Shown here in pieces: positions 10,596 to 19,081 of a stretch of 46,782 nucleotides of DNA. Under the pieces are notes generated by a model. It had not been told where the DNA came from and did no database searches. It saw only the letters and a program-made list of their open reading frames with translations. A program made the translations under genes and the position numbers. This DNA comes from Roseomonas sp. 18066 (lineage in GTDB: Bacteria; Pseudomonadota; Alphaproteobacteria; Acetobacterales; Acetobacteraceae). The number at the start of each line of letters is the position of its first letter. Position 1 is the stretch's first letter. The stretch spans positions 1 through 46,782 of the forward strand of contig NZ_CACSJM010000030.1 of NCBI RefSeq assembly GCF_902706185.1. Reading direction: 5' to 3'.

Positions 10596-11663
10596 GTGCG
10601 AGATGATCTCTGGTCCTGGCTGACCCGCCAGGCATGGCCCTGCTGGCTGGCGCATGGCGTCGACTGGCAGAATGGCGGCTTCCACGAAAGCCTGTCCCTG
10701 GAGGACAAGCGCTGCCCGGCGGATCACCGCCGGCTGCGCGTGGTGGCGCGGCAGGTCTACAGCTTCTCCCTGGCGCATCGCCATGGGCTGCCCCGCGCCG
10801 GCGAGGCGGTCGAGCTCGGCCTGGATTTCCTGCGGCGCAAGGCGAAGCGGCCGGATGGCGGCTATGCCTGGCGCTTCGCCCTCGACGGGCGGGTGATCGA
10901 CGACCGGCGCGACCTCTATGACCATGGCTTCGTGCTGCTGGCGCTGTCGGCCGCGGCGGCCGTGCTGCCCGCGGCACCCTTGCGCGCGATGGCGCTGCAG
11001 CTCGACGACTTCATCGAGCACCGCATGACCCATGCCGAGGGCGGCTATCTGGAAAGCCTGCCCCCGGCCCTGCCGCGCCGGCAGAACCCGCATATGCATC
11101 TGCTGGAAGCCCGTCTGGCCGCCTTCGAGGCCTTCGGCGACCAGCGTTTCCTCGATGCGGCGACCCGGCTGGTGGCGCTGTTCCGGCGCAAATTCTACCA
11201 ATTCGCCACCGGCACCCTGGCCGAATTCTACGACGACGACCTGCGCCCCCTGCCCGCCCCGGTCGAGCCCGGGCATCACTGCGAATGGCTCTGGCTGCTG
11301 GATTGGCATGCGCGCCTGGCCGGCGGCCATGTCGCCTTGGCCCAGGCGGCGGGGCTGCAGCGCTTCGTCGCCCGCTTCGGCGTGCTGCAGGCTGGCCCGT
11401 TGCGCGATGGCGTCGCGCCCAATGGCCAGCCGGCCAGCGACTCGGCGCGGCTCTGGCCCCAGGCAGAGCGGCTGAAGGCGGCCGCGCTGCAGGGCCCGGT
11501 GGCCCTGGCGGCGGCCGAGGCGGCGCTGGCGCCCTATCTGCGCCCCGACGGGCTGTGGCATGAGCGGCGGCTGGCGGATGGCAGCCTCAGCCAGGAAGCG
11601 GCGCCAGCCAGCAGCCTGTACCACCTGTCCTGCGCGCTGGACTTCGTGGCGCGCCGCGGCTGA
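10596..11663 (+). CDS. AGE-family (N-acylglucosamine 2-epimerase-like) sugar epimerase/isomerase
   Basis: 355 residues in an (alpha/alpha)6-barrel pattern. Family landmarks are HGVDWQNGGFHESL near the N-terminus, LRVVARQVYSFSLAH, RDLYDHGFVLLAL, PHMHLLEARLA and PGHHCEWLWLL. The His residues in the last three are typical of the active site. The family includes N-acetylglucosamine 2-epimerase, mannose isomerase, YihS-type aldose-ketose isomerases and cellobiose epimerase, so the sugar is uncertain. GTG at 10596 is the only reasonable start, since an in-frame TAG lies at 10584. The gene follows the FAD oxidoreductase by 74 nt and may share its transcript, or use its own promoter. It is slightly short for the family. 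Confidence 0.88.
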   Translation: MRDDLWSWLTRQAWPCWLAHGVDWQNGGFHESLSLEDKRCPADHRRLRVVARQVYSFSLAHRHGLPRAGEAVELGLDFLRRKAKRPDGGYAWRFALDGRVIDDRRDLYDHGFVLLALSAAAAVLPAAPLRAMALQLDDFIEHRMTHAEGGYLESLPPALPRRQNPHMHLLEARLAAFEAFGDQRFLDAATRLVALFRRKFYQFATGTLAEFYDDDLRPLPAPVEPGHHCEWLWLLDWHARLAGGHVALAQAAGLQRFVARFGVLQAGPLRDGVAPNGQPASDSARLWPQAERLKAAALQGPVALAAAEAALAPYLRPDGLWHERRLADGSLSQEAAPASSLYHLSCALDFVARRG

Positions 11664-11684
11664 AACGACCGGCGCAAGCGGGCG

Positions 11685-11870
11685 TTATTCGCCCAGCACC
11701 ATGACCCCGCCCCAGGACAGGCCGATCACCAGCACCACCACCAGCGCCGCGGCGGCGCCGGGGTTGCGGGCGGCGCGGTCCAACATCAGCCCGGCGGCCG
11801 AGGCGCCGAGCGCGAACAGCATCAGCACCGAGAGGAAGCCCATCAGCGTGGGGTTCATCGCGGCGATCAT
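11685..11870 (-). CDS. Small two-helix membrane protein (61 aa)
   Basis: 61 residues beginning MIAAMNPTLMGFL. Two hydrophobic stretches (about residues 9-30 and 40-58) are separated by the short basic turn LDRAARNPG, so it is probably a small inner-membrane hairpin protein. Its ATG overlaps the TGA of the preceding 98-aa gene as ATGA (11867-11870), which is the main reason to believe both small genes. Function unknown. Confidence 0.65.
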   Translation of the reverse strand: MIAAMNPTLMGFLSVLMLFALGASAAGLMLDRAARNPGAAAALVVVLVIGLSWGGVMVLGE

Positions 11871-12163
11871 CCGCGCAGCGCTTCCACCGAGCGGGGGCCG
11901 AAGCCGGCGCGGCGCTGCACCTCCTGCGACTGGCGCTGGGCGTGGCGTTCCTCCGGCGTCATCGCGGCGTAGCGCTGCCGCGCGGCGCGCAGCCAGGCGG
12001 TGCGCTGGCCGGGGCGGGCCGCGTCCTCGGCGTTCCGCTCGGCTTCCTGCTCCTCCAGCATCGGCGACTGGCCTGGCTGGTCTTCCTGCGTCTCCGGCGG
12101 ATAGGCCGCCAGCCAGCCCATCAGGGCCAGGGGCCAGAGCCGGGATCCGGACATATCGGTCAT
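11867..12163 (-). CDS. Small hypothetical protein (98 aa), charged
   Basis: 98 residues. A short N-terminal hydrophobic stretch (SRLWPLALMGWLAAY) is followed by a strongly charged, Glu/Arg/Gln-rich region with coiled-coil character (LEEQEAERNAEDAARPGQRT, AAMTPEERHAQRQSQEVQRRAGFGP). The ATG at 12163 is preceded by GGAGGGG at good spacing, which selects it over longer starts. It is translationally coupled to the 61-aa membrane protein gene downstream. No family recognised. Confidence 0.65.
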   Translation of the reverse strand: MTDMSGSRLWPLALMGWLAAYPPETQEDQPGQSPMLEEQEAERNAEDAARPGQRTAWLRAARQRYAAMTPEERHAQRQSQEVQRRAGFGPRSVEALRG

Positions 12164-12328
12164 GAGCCCCTCCGTGCCGGCTTGCATCCGGTGCTGCACC
12201 ATGCGGAACACCATTGGCCAGGGATGCAACGCCTTCATGGCCATCATGTGTCATCGCGTGACAAGATCGGCCCGCTACAGTGCCTCATGGCTTCACGCCT
12301 GCTTGAGAACACGCCAGAAGGGTGATTC

Positions 12329-13438
12329 TTGACGAAGGAACGACGGAACTTGGCGAAAGTCCTGGGCATGCCGACGTTGCTGACCGGGTTGCGCCCGGGC
12401 GTCTCCATGTCGCCGGCGCTGGACAGCCGCGGCGCCACCATCCTGCGCCAGGTGGTGGAAATGTACGTGGAGACCGGCGAGCCCGTCGGCTCCCGCACCC
12501 TGTCCCGCCGCCTGCCGCTGGCGCTCTCCCCGGCCACCATCCGCAACGCCATGGCCGACCTGGAGGAAGCCGGGCTGCTCTACGCCCCGCATACCTCCGC
12601 CGGCCGCCTGCCGACCGAGCAGGGCTTGCGCCTCTTCGTCGACGGGCTGCTGGAATTCGGCGCGCTGTCGGAGGAGGACCGCGACGCCATCGCCCTGCGC
12701 TGCGCCGCCTCCGGCCGCAGCATGGAGGAGACGCTGTCGGAAGCCGGGCAGATGCTGTCCGGCCTGGCCGGCGCCGCCGGCCTGGTGGTGGCGCCGAAGA
12801 CCGAGGCGGCGATCAAGCATATCGAATTCGTCGCCCTCTCCCCGGGCCGCGCCCTCGTGGTGCTGGTGAACGCGCATGGCCAGGTGGAGAACCGCGTCAT
12901 CGACGTGCCGGCCGGCCTGCCGCCCAGCGCCTTCACCCAGGCCAGCAACTTCATCAACGCACGCCTGTCCGGCCGCACCCTGGAGGAGACCCGCACCAAG
13001 GTCGCCGACGAAATCCAGGCCAACCGCTCGGCCCTCGACGGGCTGACCCAGCAGATGATCGAGGCGGGCCTGGCCACCTGGGCCGGCGGCGGCGGCGGGT
13101 CGCTGATCCTGCGCGGCCAGTCGAAGCTGCTGGAAAACGTCGACCAGATCGCCCGGGTGCAGGAAATCCAGGCGCTGTTCGAACGGCTCGAAGCGCAGGA
13201 GACCATGCTGCGCCTGCTGGAGCTCGCGCAGCGCGGGCAGGGCGTGCAGATCTTCATCGGCGCTGAATCGGGGCTGTTCAACAGCGCCGGACTGTCGATG
13301 GTGGTGGCGCCCTTCCGCGACGGGCAGGAACAGATCGTCGGCGCCATCGGCGTGATCGGGCCGACCCGCATCAATTACGGGCGGGTGATTCCGGTGGTCG
13401 ACTACACGGCGCGGGTGATTGGGAAGCTGTTGGGGTAG
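12329..13438 (+). CDS. hrcA: Heat-inducible transcription repressor HrcA
   Basis: HrcA represses chaperone genes by binding CIRCE operators. The N-terminal winged-helix part carries the family signature GEPVGSRTLSRRLPLALSPATIRNAMADLEEAGLLYAPHTSAGRLPTEQGLR. The GAF-like domain and C-terminal VIGPTRINYGRVIPVVDYTA also match HrcA. The frame opens with TTG at 12329 (369 aa), preceded by AAGGGTG. An in-frame ATG at 12368 would give 356 aa and one at 12407 would begin at MSPALDSRG, so the start is uncertain. In many alphaproteobacteria hrcA neighbours rph and grpE. Here rph is about 28 kb away and no grpE is present in the window. No CIRCE element was seen nearby. Confidence 0.93.
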   Translation: MTKERRNLAKVLGMPTLLTGLRPGVSMSPALDSRGATILRQVVEMYVETGEPVGSRTLSRRLPLALSPATIRNAMADLEEAGLLYAPHTSAGRLPTEQGLRLFVDGLLEFGALSEEDRDAIALRCAASGRSMEETLSEAGQMLSGLAGAAGLVVAPKTEAAIKHIEFVALSPGRALVVLVNAHGQVENRVIDVPAGLPPSAFTQASNFINARLSGRTLEETRTKVADEIQANRSALDGLTQQMIEAGLATWAGGGGGSLILRGQSKLLENVDQIARVQEIQALFERLEAQETMLRLLELAQRGQGVQIFIGAESGLFNSAGLSMVVAPFRDGQEQIVGAIGVIGPTRINYGRVIPVVDYTARVIGKLLG

Positions 13439-13451
13439 TAAAAAAGACAGG

Positions 13452-13473
13452 CCAGGGGAATGAATTCCCCTGG
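13452..13473 (+). repeat. Palindromic intergenic repeat, copy 1 (likely bidirectional terminator)
   Basis: Arms CCAGGGGAAT and ATTCCCCTGG flank the dinucleotide GA. An A-run precedes (around 13440) and ACCCCTTCTTTTTT follows, so the hairpin with its T-run can end hrcA transcripts, and on the other strand the A-run supplies T residues for convergent maf. Confidence 0.85.
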
Positions 13474-13487
13474 ACCCCTTCTTTTTT

Positions 13488-14084
13488 CTATTCCTCGATA
13501 GCGCCGTGCTGGCGCAGGAACCCCAGCAAGGGCAGCAGCGGCAAGCCAAGGATCGCCGAATGCTCGCCCTGGATTTCCTGGAACAGCTGCACGCCAAGGC
13601 CCTCCAGGCGGTAGGCGCCCACCGAGCTCAACACCGCCTGGCCCTCGCTGGCCAGGTAGCGGTCTAGGAAAGCATCGGAAAACCCGCGCATCGTCAGCCG
13701 CGGCGTCGCCACATGGTGCCAGACCCGCTGGCCGCCACGCCACAGCACCATCGCCGTGTACAGCGTGTGGCTGCGGCCGCGCAGCGCCTGCAGCTGGTGG
13801 CGGGCGGCGGCCAGGTCGGCCGGCTTGTCGAACCAGTCCTTGCCGCAGACCAGCAGCTGGTCGGCGCCGATCACCAGCGACTCGGTGTCGCGGCGGCCGA
13901 TGCGGGCGGCCTTGGCCTCGGCCAGCAGGATCGCGGCCTCGGCGGGCGGGGCTTCCTCGGCCTGGGCGGCCTCCTTCAGCGCGGCCTCGTCGACATGCGC
14001 GGGGCGGGCCTCGAATTCCAGCCCGGCGGCGCGCAGCAGCGCCGCCCGCGTCGTGGAGGAGGAGGCCAGGACCAGCCGGGTCAT
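13488..14084 (-). CDS. maf: Maf-family nucleotide pyrophosphatase
   Basis: 198 residues. The N-terminus [21 protein letters not shown] matches the Maf phosphate-binding start. [10 protein letters not shown] supplies the conserved acidic residue, and [31 protein letters not shown] is the conserved C-terminal region. Maf proteins hydrolyse non-canonical or modified nucleoside triphosphates (dTTP/UTP or m7GTP types) to monophosphates. The GADQ form resembles the YceF/m7GTP group, but this is not certain. The ATG overlaps the ppsR stop by ATGA, and ppsR-maf next to hemE is a conserved alphaproteobacterial arrangement. Confidence 0.9.
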   Translation of the reverse strand: MTRLVLASSSTTRAALLRAAGLEFEARPAHVDEAALKEAAQAEEAPPAEAAILLAEAKAARIGRRDTESLVIGADQLLVCGKDWFDKPADLAAARHQLQALRGRSHTLYTAMVLWRGGQRVWHHVATPRLTMRGFSDAFLDRYLASEGQAVLSSVGAYRLEGLGVQLFQEIQGEHSAILGLPLLPLLGFLRQHGAIEE

Positions 14085-14953
14085 GCGCCGATCAGCCCGG
14101 GCTTGGGCGGCTGGCCGCCACCGCTGCGGCGGGCGTGCCAGGCCTCCATCAGCTGCAGCACCGTCGCCGCCGTCTCCTCGATCGAGCGGCGGGTGACGTC
14201 GATCACCGGCCAGCCATGCGTGGTGCAGAGCCGCCGCGCCGCCTGGATCTCCGACTTCACCGCTTCGAAGTCGACATATTCATTGGTGTCCTGCCGCACC
14301 CCCCCGGCGCCGATGATCTTCAGCCGGTGGCGGCGGATGTCGATCAGCGCGTCGGTGGCGATGGTCAGGCCGATCACCGGGCAGGGCGGGTTCAGCAGCT
14401 CCTCCGGCAGGGTGGCGCCGGGGACGATGGGGACGTTCGCCGCCTTGATGCCGCGATTGGCCAGGTAGAAGCAGGTCGGCGTCTTGCTGCTGCGGCTGAC
14501 GCCGACCAGCACGCAATCGGCCTCCTCGATGCCGGCCACGCCCTGGCCGTCATCATGCGCCAGCACATAGTGCATGGCGTCGATGCGGCGGAAATAATCG
14601 GCGTCCAGCACATACTGGGCGGCCCGCTTCTCCCGCGCCTGCTGGCCCAGCTGGGTCTGCAGCAGGTCCATCACCGGGTCCAGCACCGACAGATGGGCGA
14701 TGCCCAGCTGCTGGCACACCCCCTCCAGCGCATGCCGCAGCGAGCGGTCGACCAGCGTGAACATCACCGGCCCGGGCTCCGCCTTGATGCCTTCCAGCAC
14801 CTGCTCGAGCTGCAGGTGGGAGCGCACCAGCGACCAGCGGTGATGCACCACATGCGCCTCGGCGAAGCGGGCGAGCGTCGCGCGGGCGATCGAGTTCAGG
14901 GTCTCGCCGGTGCTGTCGGAGACGAGGTGCAGGTTCAGGATGCGGCTGGACAT
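14081..14953 (-). CDS. ppsR: Pyruvate phosphate dikinase/PEP synthase regulatory protein (DUF299)
   Basis: 290 residues. The start [22 protein letters not shown] and the P-loop-like [19 protein letters not shown], followed by NVPIVPG, define the bifunctional serine/threonine kinase-phosphorylase family that switches pyruvate phosphate dikinase or PEP synthase on and off. The ATG at 14953 is preceded by CCGGAG. Other upstream starts lack a ribosome site. It is divergent from hemE across a 343-nt gap. To my knowledge the same gene pair flanks the chromosome origin in Caulobacter and Rickettsia (the RP001-hemE interval). It is translationally coupled to maf. Confidence 0.92.
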   Translation of the reverse strand: MSSRILNLHLVSDSTGETLNSIARATLARFAEAHVVHHRWSLVRSHLQLEQVLEGIKAEPGPVMFTLVDRSLRHALEGVCQQLGIAHLSVLDPVMDLLQTQLGQQAREKRAAQYVLDADYFRRIDAMHYVLAHDDGQGVAGIEEADCVLVGVSRSSKTPTCFYLANRGIKAANVPIVPGATLPEELLNPPCPVIGLTIATDALIDIRRHRLKIIGAGGVRQDTNEYVDFEAVKSEIQAARRLCTTHGWPVIDVTRRSIEETAATVLQLMEAWHARRSGGGQPPKPGLIGA

Positions 14954-15296
14954 CGGCTCCGGCATGCGGCTGGCGGTGGCGGGAAGGGGTGGCGATCCCT
15001 GGGGAGGAAAGCGGGGATTGCTGTGGAGATTGGGGAAAACTTTGCCGCCGACCAGCCCCCCTGGGGGAATCGGGGAGCGAATCCGCATTTTAGGTGCCTT
15101 GGGGACATGTCCGGCGATCGGTCCGCACGAGTCCGGGGAAACGCGCGGAAACCGGCCTTTGAACTGGGTTTTGCCCCGATTCGCGCCTGTGGAGAAGTTT
15201 GTGGACTGAGAGTCCGCGGAATTGCGTCCCCCTTATCCACAGGCCCTATAAGTCCCCCATCTTTCTTAAAGACTCTTTTTCATAGAAAGGGGCGCC
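14954..15296. other. oriC: Candidate chromosomal replication origin (oriC)
   Basis: A 343-nt gap between ppsR and hemE. A perfect DnaA box TTATCCACA lies at 15233-15241. Related TGTGGA-core boxes are at 15022-15030 (TGTGGAGAT), 15188-15196 (TGTGGAGAA, one mismatch on the other strand) and 15200-15208 (TGTGGACTG). Six GANTC sites (15067, 15079, 15129, 15178, 15210, 15271) are far more than expected by chance and match the CcrM methylation signal dense in Caulobacter Cori. The part next to hemE (about 15243-15292) is AT-rich and could unwind. The hemE/RP001 setting is the classical alphaproteobacterial origin location. Inference, but several independent signals agree. Confidence 0.75.
15222..15251 (+). 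promoter_or_regulatory. Candidate hemE promoter, overlapping a DnaA box
   Basis: TTGCGT (15222-15227), an 18-nt spacer and CTATAA (15246-15251) would start transcription near 15258, 39 nt before hemE. The perfect DnaA box (15233-15241) lies in the spacer. Confidence 0.5.
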
Positions 15297-16340
15297 ATGG
15301 AAAACGCGTCGAAGCCACTCCTGCGTGCCCTTGGCGGGGAAGCCGTCTGGCCGCCGCCCTTCTGGCTGATGCGCCAGGCCGGGCGGTACCTGCCGGAATA
15401 CCGGGCGCTCCGGGCCCAGGCGGGGGACTTCATCAGCCTCTGCACCAACCCCGAACTCGCGGCCGAGGTCACGCTGCAGCCGCTGCGCCGCTACGGCATG
15501 GATGGCGCGATCCTGTTCAGCGACATCCTGATGCTGCCCTGGGCCATGGGGCAGGGGCTGCGCTATGCCGAGGGCGAGGGGCCGCTGCTCGAGCCGATCC
15601 GCGACGCCGAGGCTTTCTCGCGCTTGAACCCTGAAAAGGTTCGCGAAAACATCGCGCCGATCCTGGAGACGGTGGCCCGTGTCCGGGCCGGGCTGGCTCA
15701 GGAAGCGCCGAAGACCGCGCTGATCGGCTTCGCCGGCAGCCCCTTCACCGTCGCCTGCTACATGGTCGAGGGCAAAGGCGGCGGCGACTTCGCCCATGCC
15801 CGCCGCATGGCCTATGCCGATCCGCAGCTGTTCGGGAAGCTGATCCGGCTGCTGGTCGACAGCACCGTCGACTACCTGGTCGCCCAGGCCGAGGCCGGGG
15901 CCGAGGCGCTGATGCTGTTCGACAGCTGGGCCGGGCTGCTGTCGCCGGCGCAGTTCCGCCGCTGGTCGATCGAGCCGACCAACGCCATCGTCCGCGGCAT
16001 CCGCAAGCATTTCCCGACCATTCCGCTGATCGGCTTCCCGCGCCTGGCGGGGCCCTTGCTGGTGGAATACGCGCAGCGCACCGGCGTCGGCACCGTCGGC
16101 ATGGACACCGCGATGGACCCGCGCTGGGCCGCGGCGAACGTGCCGTCGAATATCGGGCTGCAGGGCAACCTTGATCCGCAGGCCCTGGTCGCCGGCGGCA
16201 TGGCGCTGGAGGCCGAGGCGCGCTCGGTGCTGGCGGCGATGCGCGGCCGGCCCTTCGTCTTCAACCTGGGCCACGGCATCGTGCCGCCGACCCCGCCCGA
16301 GCATGTCGCCGCCCTGGCCCGGGTCATTCGCATTGGGTGA
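15297..16340 (+). CDS. hemE: Uroporphyrinogen decarboxylase
   Basis: 347 residues. HemE removes four carboxyl groups from uroporphyrinogen III to give coproporphyrinogen III in haem synthesis, in the cytoplasm. The N-terminal signature PPFWLMRQAGRYLPEYR (about residues 20-36) holds the substrate-binding Arg residues. The second signature IGFAGSPFTVACYMVEG and the catalytic Asp region (GAILFSDILMLPWAMG) are also present, as is the C-terminal FNLGHGIVPPTPPEHV. ATG at 15297 is preceded by GAAAGGGG. It is expressed away from the candidate origin. Confidence 0.97.
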   Translation: MENASKPLLRALGGEAVWPPPFWLMRQAGRYLPEYRALRAQAGDFISLCTNPELAAEVTLQPLRRYGMDGAILFSDILMLPWAMGQGLRYAEGEGPLLEPIRDAEAFSRLNPEKVRENIAPILETVARVRAGLAQEAPKTALIGFAGSPFTVACYMVEGKGGGDFAHARRMAYADPQLFGKLIRLLVDSTVDYLVAQAEAGAEALMLFDSWAGLLSPAQFRRWSIEPTNAIVRGIRKHFPTIPLIGFPRLAGPLLVEYAQRTGVGTVGMDTAMDPRWAAANVPSNIGLQGNLDPQALVAGGMALEAEARSVLAAMRGRPFVFNLGHGIVPPTPPEHVAALARVIRIG

Positions 16341-16494
16341 TTAGTTTTTCTAGGGGCTCCGGCGCCACCGCCGCCGGACCGCCTGGAAAAAAATCCTAAA
16401 GCGGCCGCGGGCGGCTGGAAGGCCCTGCCAGCGGCTCAGGAAGGCTGGCGGCGTCCACGGGCGCCGCTGGCGCTCAGGAAGCCGCCAGGGGCCT

Positions 16495-17304
16495 TCAGCA
16501 GGCCTCGGCGTGGCGTTCCTTCAGCAGGGTCAGCACCAGGTCGGGGTCCTGCTGCCACCAGCGATGCGACAGGATCTCGGCCTCGACGGCGCCGCGATAG
16601 CCGGCGGCCTCGACCAGGCCGCGGATATGCGGGATGTCGATCACCCCGTCGCCCGGCAGGCCGCGGTCGAAGACCGTGTCGGTGGTCGGCACCAGCCAGT
16701 CGCAGACGTGGAAGGCGGCGATGCGGTCCCCGGCGCGCGCCACCTGCCGCGCCAGCTCCGGGTCCCACCAGATGTGGTAGACGTCGAGCGCGACGCCGGT
16801 GCCCGCCCCCAGCGCGTCGCAGAGGTCCAGCGCCTGGGAGGTGGTCGACAGCACGCTGCGGTCGGCGCAGGTCATCGGGTGCAGCGGCTCCAGCGCCAGG
16901 GTGACGCCGGCGGCGCGCGCCTCGGGCAGGATGGCGGCGAGGCCCTCGGCGACCATGCTGCGCGCCCCCTCGAGGTCCCTGGAGCCCTCCGGCAGCCCGC
17001 CGCAGACCATCACCAGGCAGGCGGCGCCCAGGGCCTGGGCCTCGGCGATGGCGCGCCGGTTGTCCTCGATGGCGGCGGCCCGGCCGGCGGCGTCGGTCGC
17101 GGGGAACATGCCCCCGCGGCAGAGGCCGGAGACCGACAGCCCGGCATCGCGGATCTGCTTCGCCGCCTGCGCCACCCCCATGGCCTGCAGCACGTCCCGC
17201 CAGGGGGCGATGGCAGGAATGCCGTGGCGGGCGCAGCCTTCGATGCAATGCGCCAGGTCCCAGCGCTGCTTCACCGTCACGGTGTTCAGCGACAGCGGGC
17301 CCAT
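16495..17304 (-). CDS. Sugar phosphate isomerase/epimerase-like TIM-barrel protein
   Basis: 269 residues of the xylose-isomerase-like (AP endonuclease 2) fold. It opens with [32 protein letters not shown]. Candidate metal ligands are the Glu in LALEPLHPM, the Asp and His in [11 protein letters not shown], the His in AAFHVCDW and the Glu in [13 protein letters not shown]. These enzymes interconvert ketoses, inosose or hydroxypyruvate-type compounds. The real substrate is unknown. The start is 4 nt after the DUF993 stop, so the two form one operon read away from the FYDLN/aroA region. Confidence 0.85.
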   Translation of the reverse strand: MGPLSLNTVTVKQRWDLAHCIEGCARHGIPAIAPWRDVLQAMGVAQAAKQIRDAGLSVSGLCRGGMFPATDAAGRAAAIEDNRRAIAEAQALGAACLVMVCGGLPEGSRDLEGARSMVAEGLAAILPEARAAGVTLALEPLHPMTCADRSVLSTTSQALDLCDALGAGTGVALDVYHIWWDPELARQVARAGDRIAAFHVCDWLVPTTDTVFDRGLPGDGVIDIPHIRGLVEAAGYRGAVEAEILSHRWWQQDPDLVLTLLKERHAEAC

Positions 17305-17308
17305 CCGG

Positions 17309-18484
17309 CTATTCCACCCCGTGCAGCGCCAGCAGCGTCCGCATTCGCTGTGCTGCCAGCTCCGGGTCGCTCAGCAGCCCGGCGGCATCGGCCAGCCGGA
17401 ACAGCTCGGAAAAATGCAGCAGGGATCGGGCCGATTGCTGGCCGCCCAGCATGCAGAAATGCGGCTGGTGGCCGTTCAGCCAGGCCATGAAGACCACGCC
17501 GGTCTTGTAGAAGCGGGTGGGCGCCTGAAAGATATGCCGCGACAGCGGCACGGTGGGCGCCAGGATGGCGTGGAAGCCCGCCAGGTCGTCGGCCGCGAGG
17601 CAGGCCAGCGCGCCGCCCACCGCCGGTGCGATCGGGTCGAAGATGCCGAGCAGCGCGTCGGAATGGTGCTGCCCGTCGCCGGCGATCAGCTCCGGGTAGT
17701 TGAAGTCGTCGCCGGTGTACATCCGCACGCCCGGGGGCAGGCGGCGCCGCATGGCGACCTCCTTGCCGGCGTCGAGCAGGGAGATCTTGACCCCGTCGAC
17801 CTTCGCCGCATGGGCGCCGATCACCTGCAGCGCGGTCTCCATCGCCGCCATGTGGTCGGCATGGCCCCAGTAGCCGTCCAGCGCCGGGTCGAACATCTCG
17901 CCCAGCCAGTGGATCACCACGGGCTGCCTGACCTGCGACAGGATGCGGTCATAGACCCGGACATAGTCGTCCGGCCCCCGCGCGGCATGGGCCAGCGCGC
18001 GCGACGCCATCAGGATGATCCGCCCGCCCATGCCCTCGATGGCGGCGCATTGCTCCTCATAGGCGCGGATGACGTCGTCGATGCTGACATCGGGCCCGGG
18101 CGCCAGGTGGTCGGTGCCGGCGCCGCTGGCCATGGCCGCGCCGGGGAAGTCCTGCATCGCGTCGAGCGAGCGGCGCACCAGCGCCTGCGCGGTGGTCCAG
18201 TCCATGCCCATGCCGCGCTGCGCCGTGTCCATCGCCTCGGCGACGCCGAGGCCGAGCGACCACAGGTGGCGGCGGAAGGCGATGGTGCGGTCCCAGTCGA
18301 TCGCCTGGGCGTCCCAGGGGTCCTGCGGCGCCCGCGGGTCGACGACCATATGGGCGGCGGCCAGGGCGATGCGCGGGAAGGGGGGCTGGGCGGCCGGGAA
18401 GCGGCGCGGCGGGCTCAGCGCGAAGGGCGCCAGCCGGCCATCGGCACCGGGCAGCAGGATACGATCCAGGACGGGGCTGGGCAT
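17309..18484 (-). CDS. DUF993 family protein (dihydrodipicolinate-synthase-like aldolase fold)
   Basis: 391 residues. It matches my recollection of DUF993 proteins, which look like class I aldolase/lyase TIM barrels, with stretches such as [56 protein letters not shown] and [15 protein letters not shown]. The Lys in VDGVKISL is a candidate Schiff-base residue (inference). In other genomes such genes occur with sugar isomerases and Gfo/Idh/MocA dehydrogenases in sugar or cyclitol catabolism. Here only the isomerase is present. Reaction unknown. Confidence 0.8.
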   Translation of the reverse strand: MPSPVLDRILLPGADGRLAPFALSPPRRFPAAQPPFPRIALAAAHMVVDPRAPQDPWDAQAIDWDRTIAFRRHLWSLGLGVAEAMDTAQRGMGMDWTTAQALVRRSLDAMQDFPGAAMASGAGTDHLAPGPDVSIDDVIRAYEEQCAAIEGMGGRIILMASRALAHAARGPDDYVRVYDRILSQVRQPVVIHWLGEMFDPALDGYWGHADHMAAMETALQVIGAHAAKVDGVKISLLDAGKEVAMRRRLPPGVRMYTGDDFNYPELIAGDGQHHSDALLGIFDPIAPAVGGALACLAADDLAGFHAILAPTVPLSRHIFQAPTRFYKTGVVFMAWLNGHQPHFCMLGGQQSARSLLHFSELFRLADAAGLLSDPELAAQRMRTLLALHGVE

Positions 18485-18589
18485 GCGGACGGTTTCCTGT
18501 TCCCGGGGGTCAGGCCCCCTTGTTCTTTCTGCGACCAGTCTGCGCAGAAAAAACCCTGGACAGGAATTGCCCGCCGGACCGCGGACGCC

Positions 18590-18622
18590 AAAAATCCGGC
18601 GCGCGGGGACCGCGGCCGGATT
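18590..18622 (-). terminator. Rho-independent terminator of the FYDLN-acid protein gene
   Basis: On the minus strand AATCCGGC (18622-18615) pairs with GCCGGATT (18600-18593), with an inner CGCG/CGCG stem, followed by a T-run made by the A residues at 18590-18594. It separates the FYDLN gene from the downstream DUF993 operon. Confidence 0.75.
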
Positions 18623-18676
18623 CCAGGTCGGACCGGTATCAGCGCCAGGCTTCCCGGAGGAGGCCCGGCGGCTGGA

Positions 18677-19000
18677 TCAGTTCTCTTCCTCGCGGTCGGT
18701 CTCGACCTCGATCTCGGCGTCGATATCGTCCTCGGCGTCGTCGTCGAGATCCTCGGCATCGTCGATCGCCTCGTCGGCATCGACATCCTCGATCTCGACA
18801 TCGTCGCCATCAGCCTGGGGCGCGACGACGCGCTTCTTCGGCTTTTCTTCGACCACCGCGGCCGCGCGGCGCAGGCGCGGCTGCTCGGCCGGCTGCTCGG
18901 TGCCGCATTTCGGGCAGGCGGCAGGTTGGCGGGCAAGGTCGTAGAACTTGGCGCCGCAGGCGACGCAAGTGCGTTTCAGACCCAGTTCGGGCTTGGCCAT
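18677..19000 (-). CDS. TIGR02300-type FYDLN acid domain protein
   Basis: 107 residues beginning [23 protein letters not shown] zinc-ribbon-like pair of CxxC motifs ([18 protein letters not shown]) is followed by a basic linker (EEKPKKRVV) and an extremely acidic tail of Asp/Glu. This is the alphaproteobacterial FYDLN-acid family, of unknown function, typically encoded divergently from aroA exactly as here. The ATG at 19000 is selected by homology over upstream starts. The acidic tail may mediate protein binding (inference). Confidence 0.9.
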   Translation of the reverse strand: MAKPELGLKRTCVACGAKFYDLARQPAACPKCGTEQPAEQPRLRRAAAVVEEKPKKRVVAPQADGDDVEIEDVDADEAIDDAEDLDDDAEDDIDAEIEVETDREEEN

Positions 19001-19081
19001 CAGCGTGAATATCCCGGGAAAGGCGGGCCAGGGACGGGCCGGCCGAGAAACACGCCGCGCATTGCCACGCACCCCGCCCCC

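Noticed and set aside
12164..12328. CIRCE or heat-shock sigma promoter near hrcA
   Set aside because: No TTAGCACTC-N9-GAGTGCTAA. The CTTGAG at about 12302 is too close to the start and has no matching -10.
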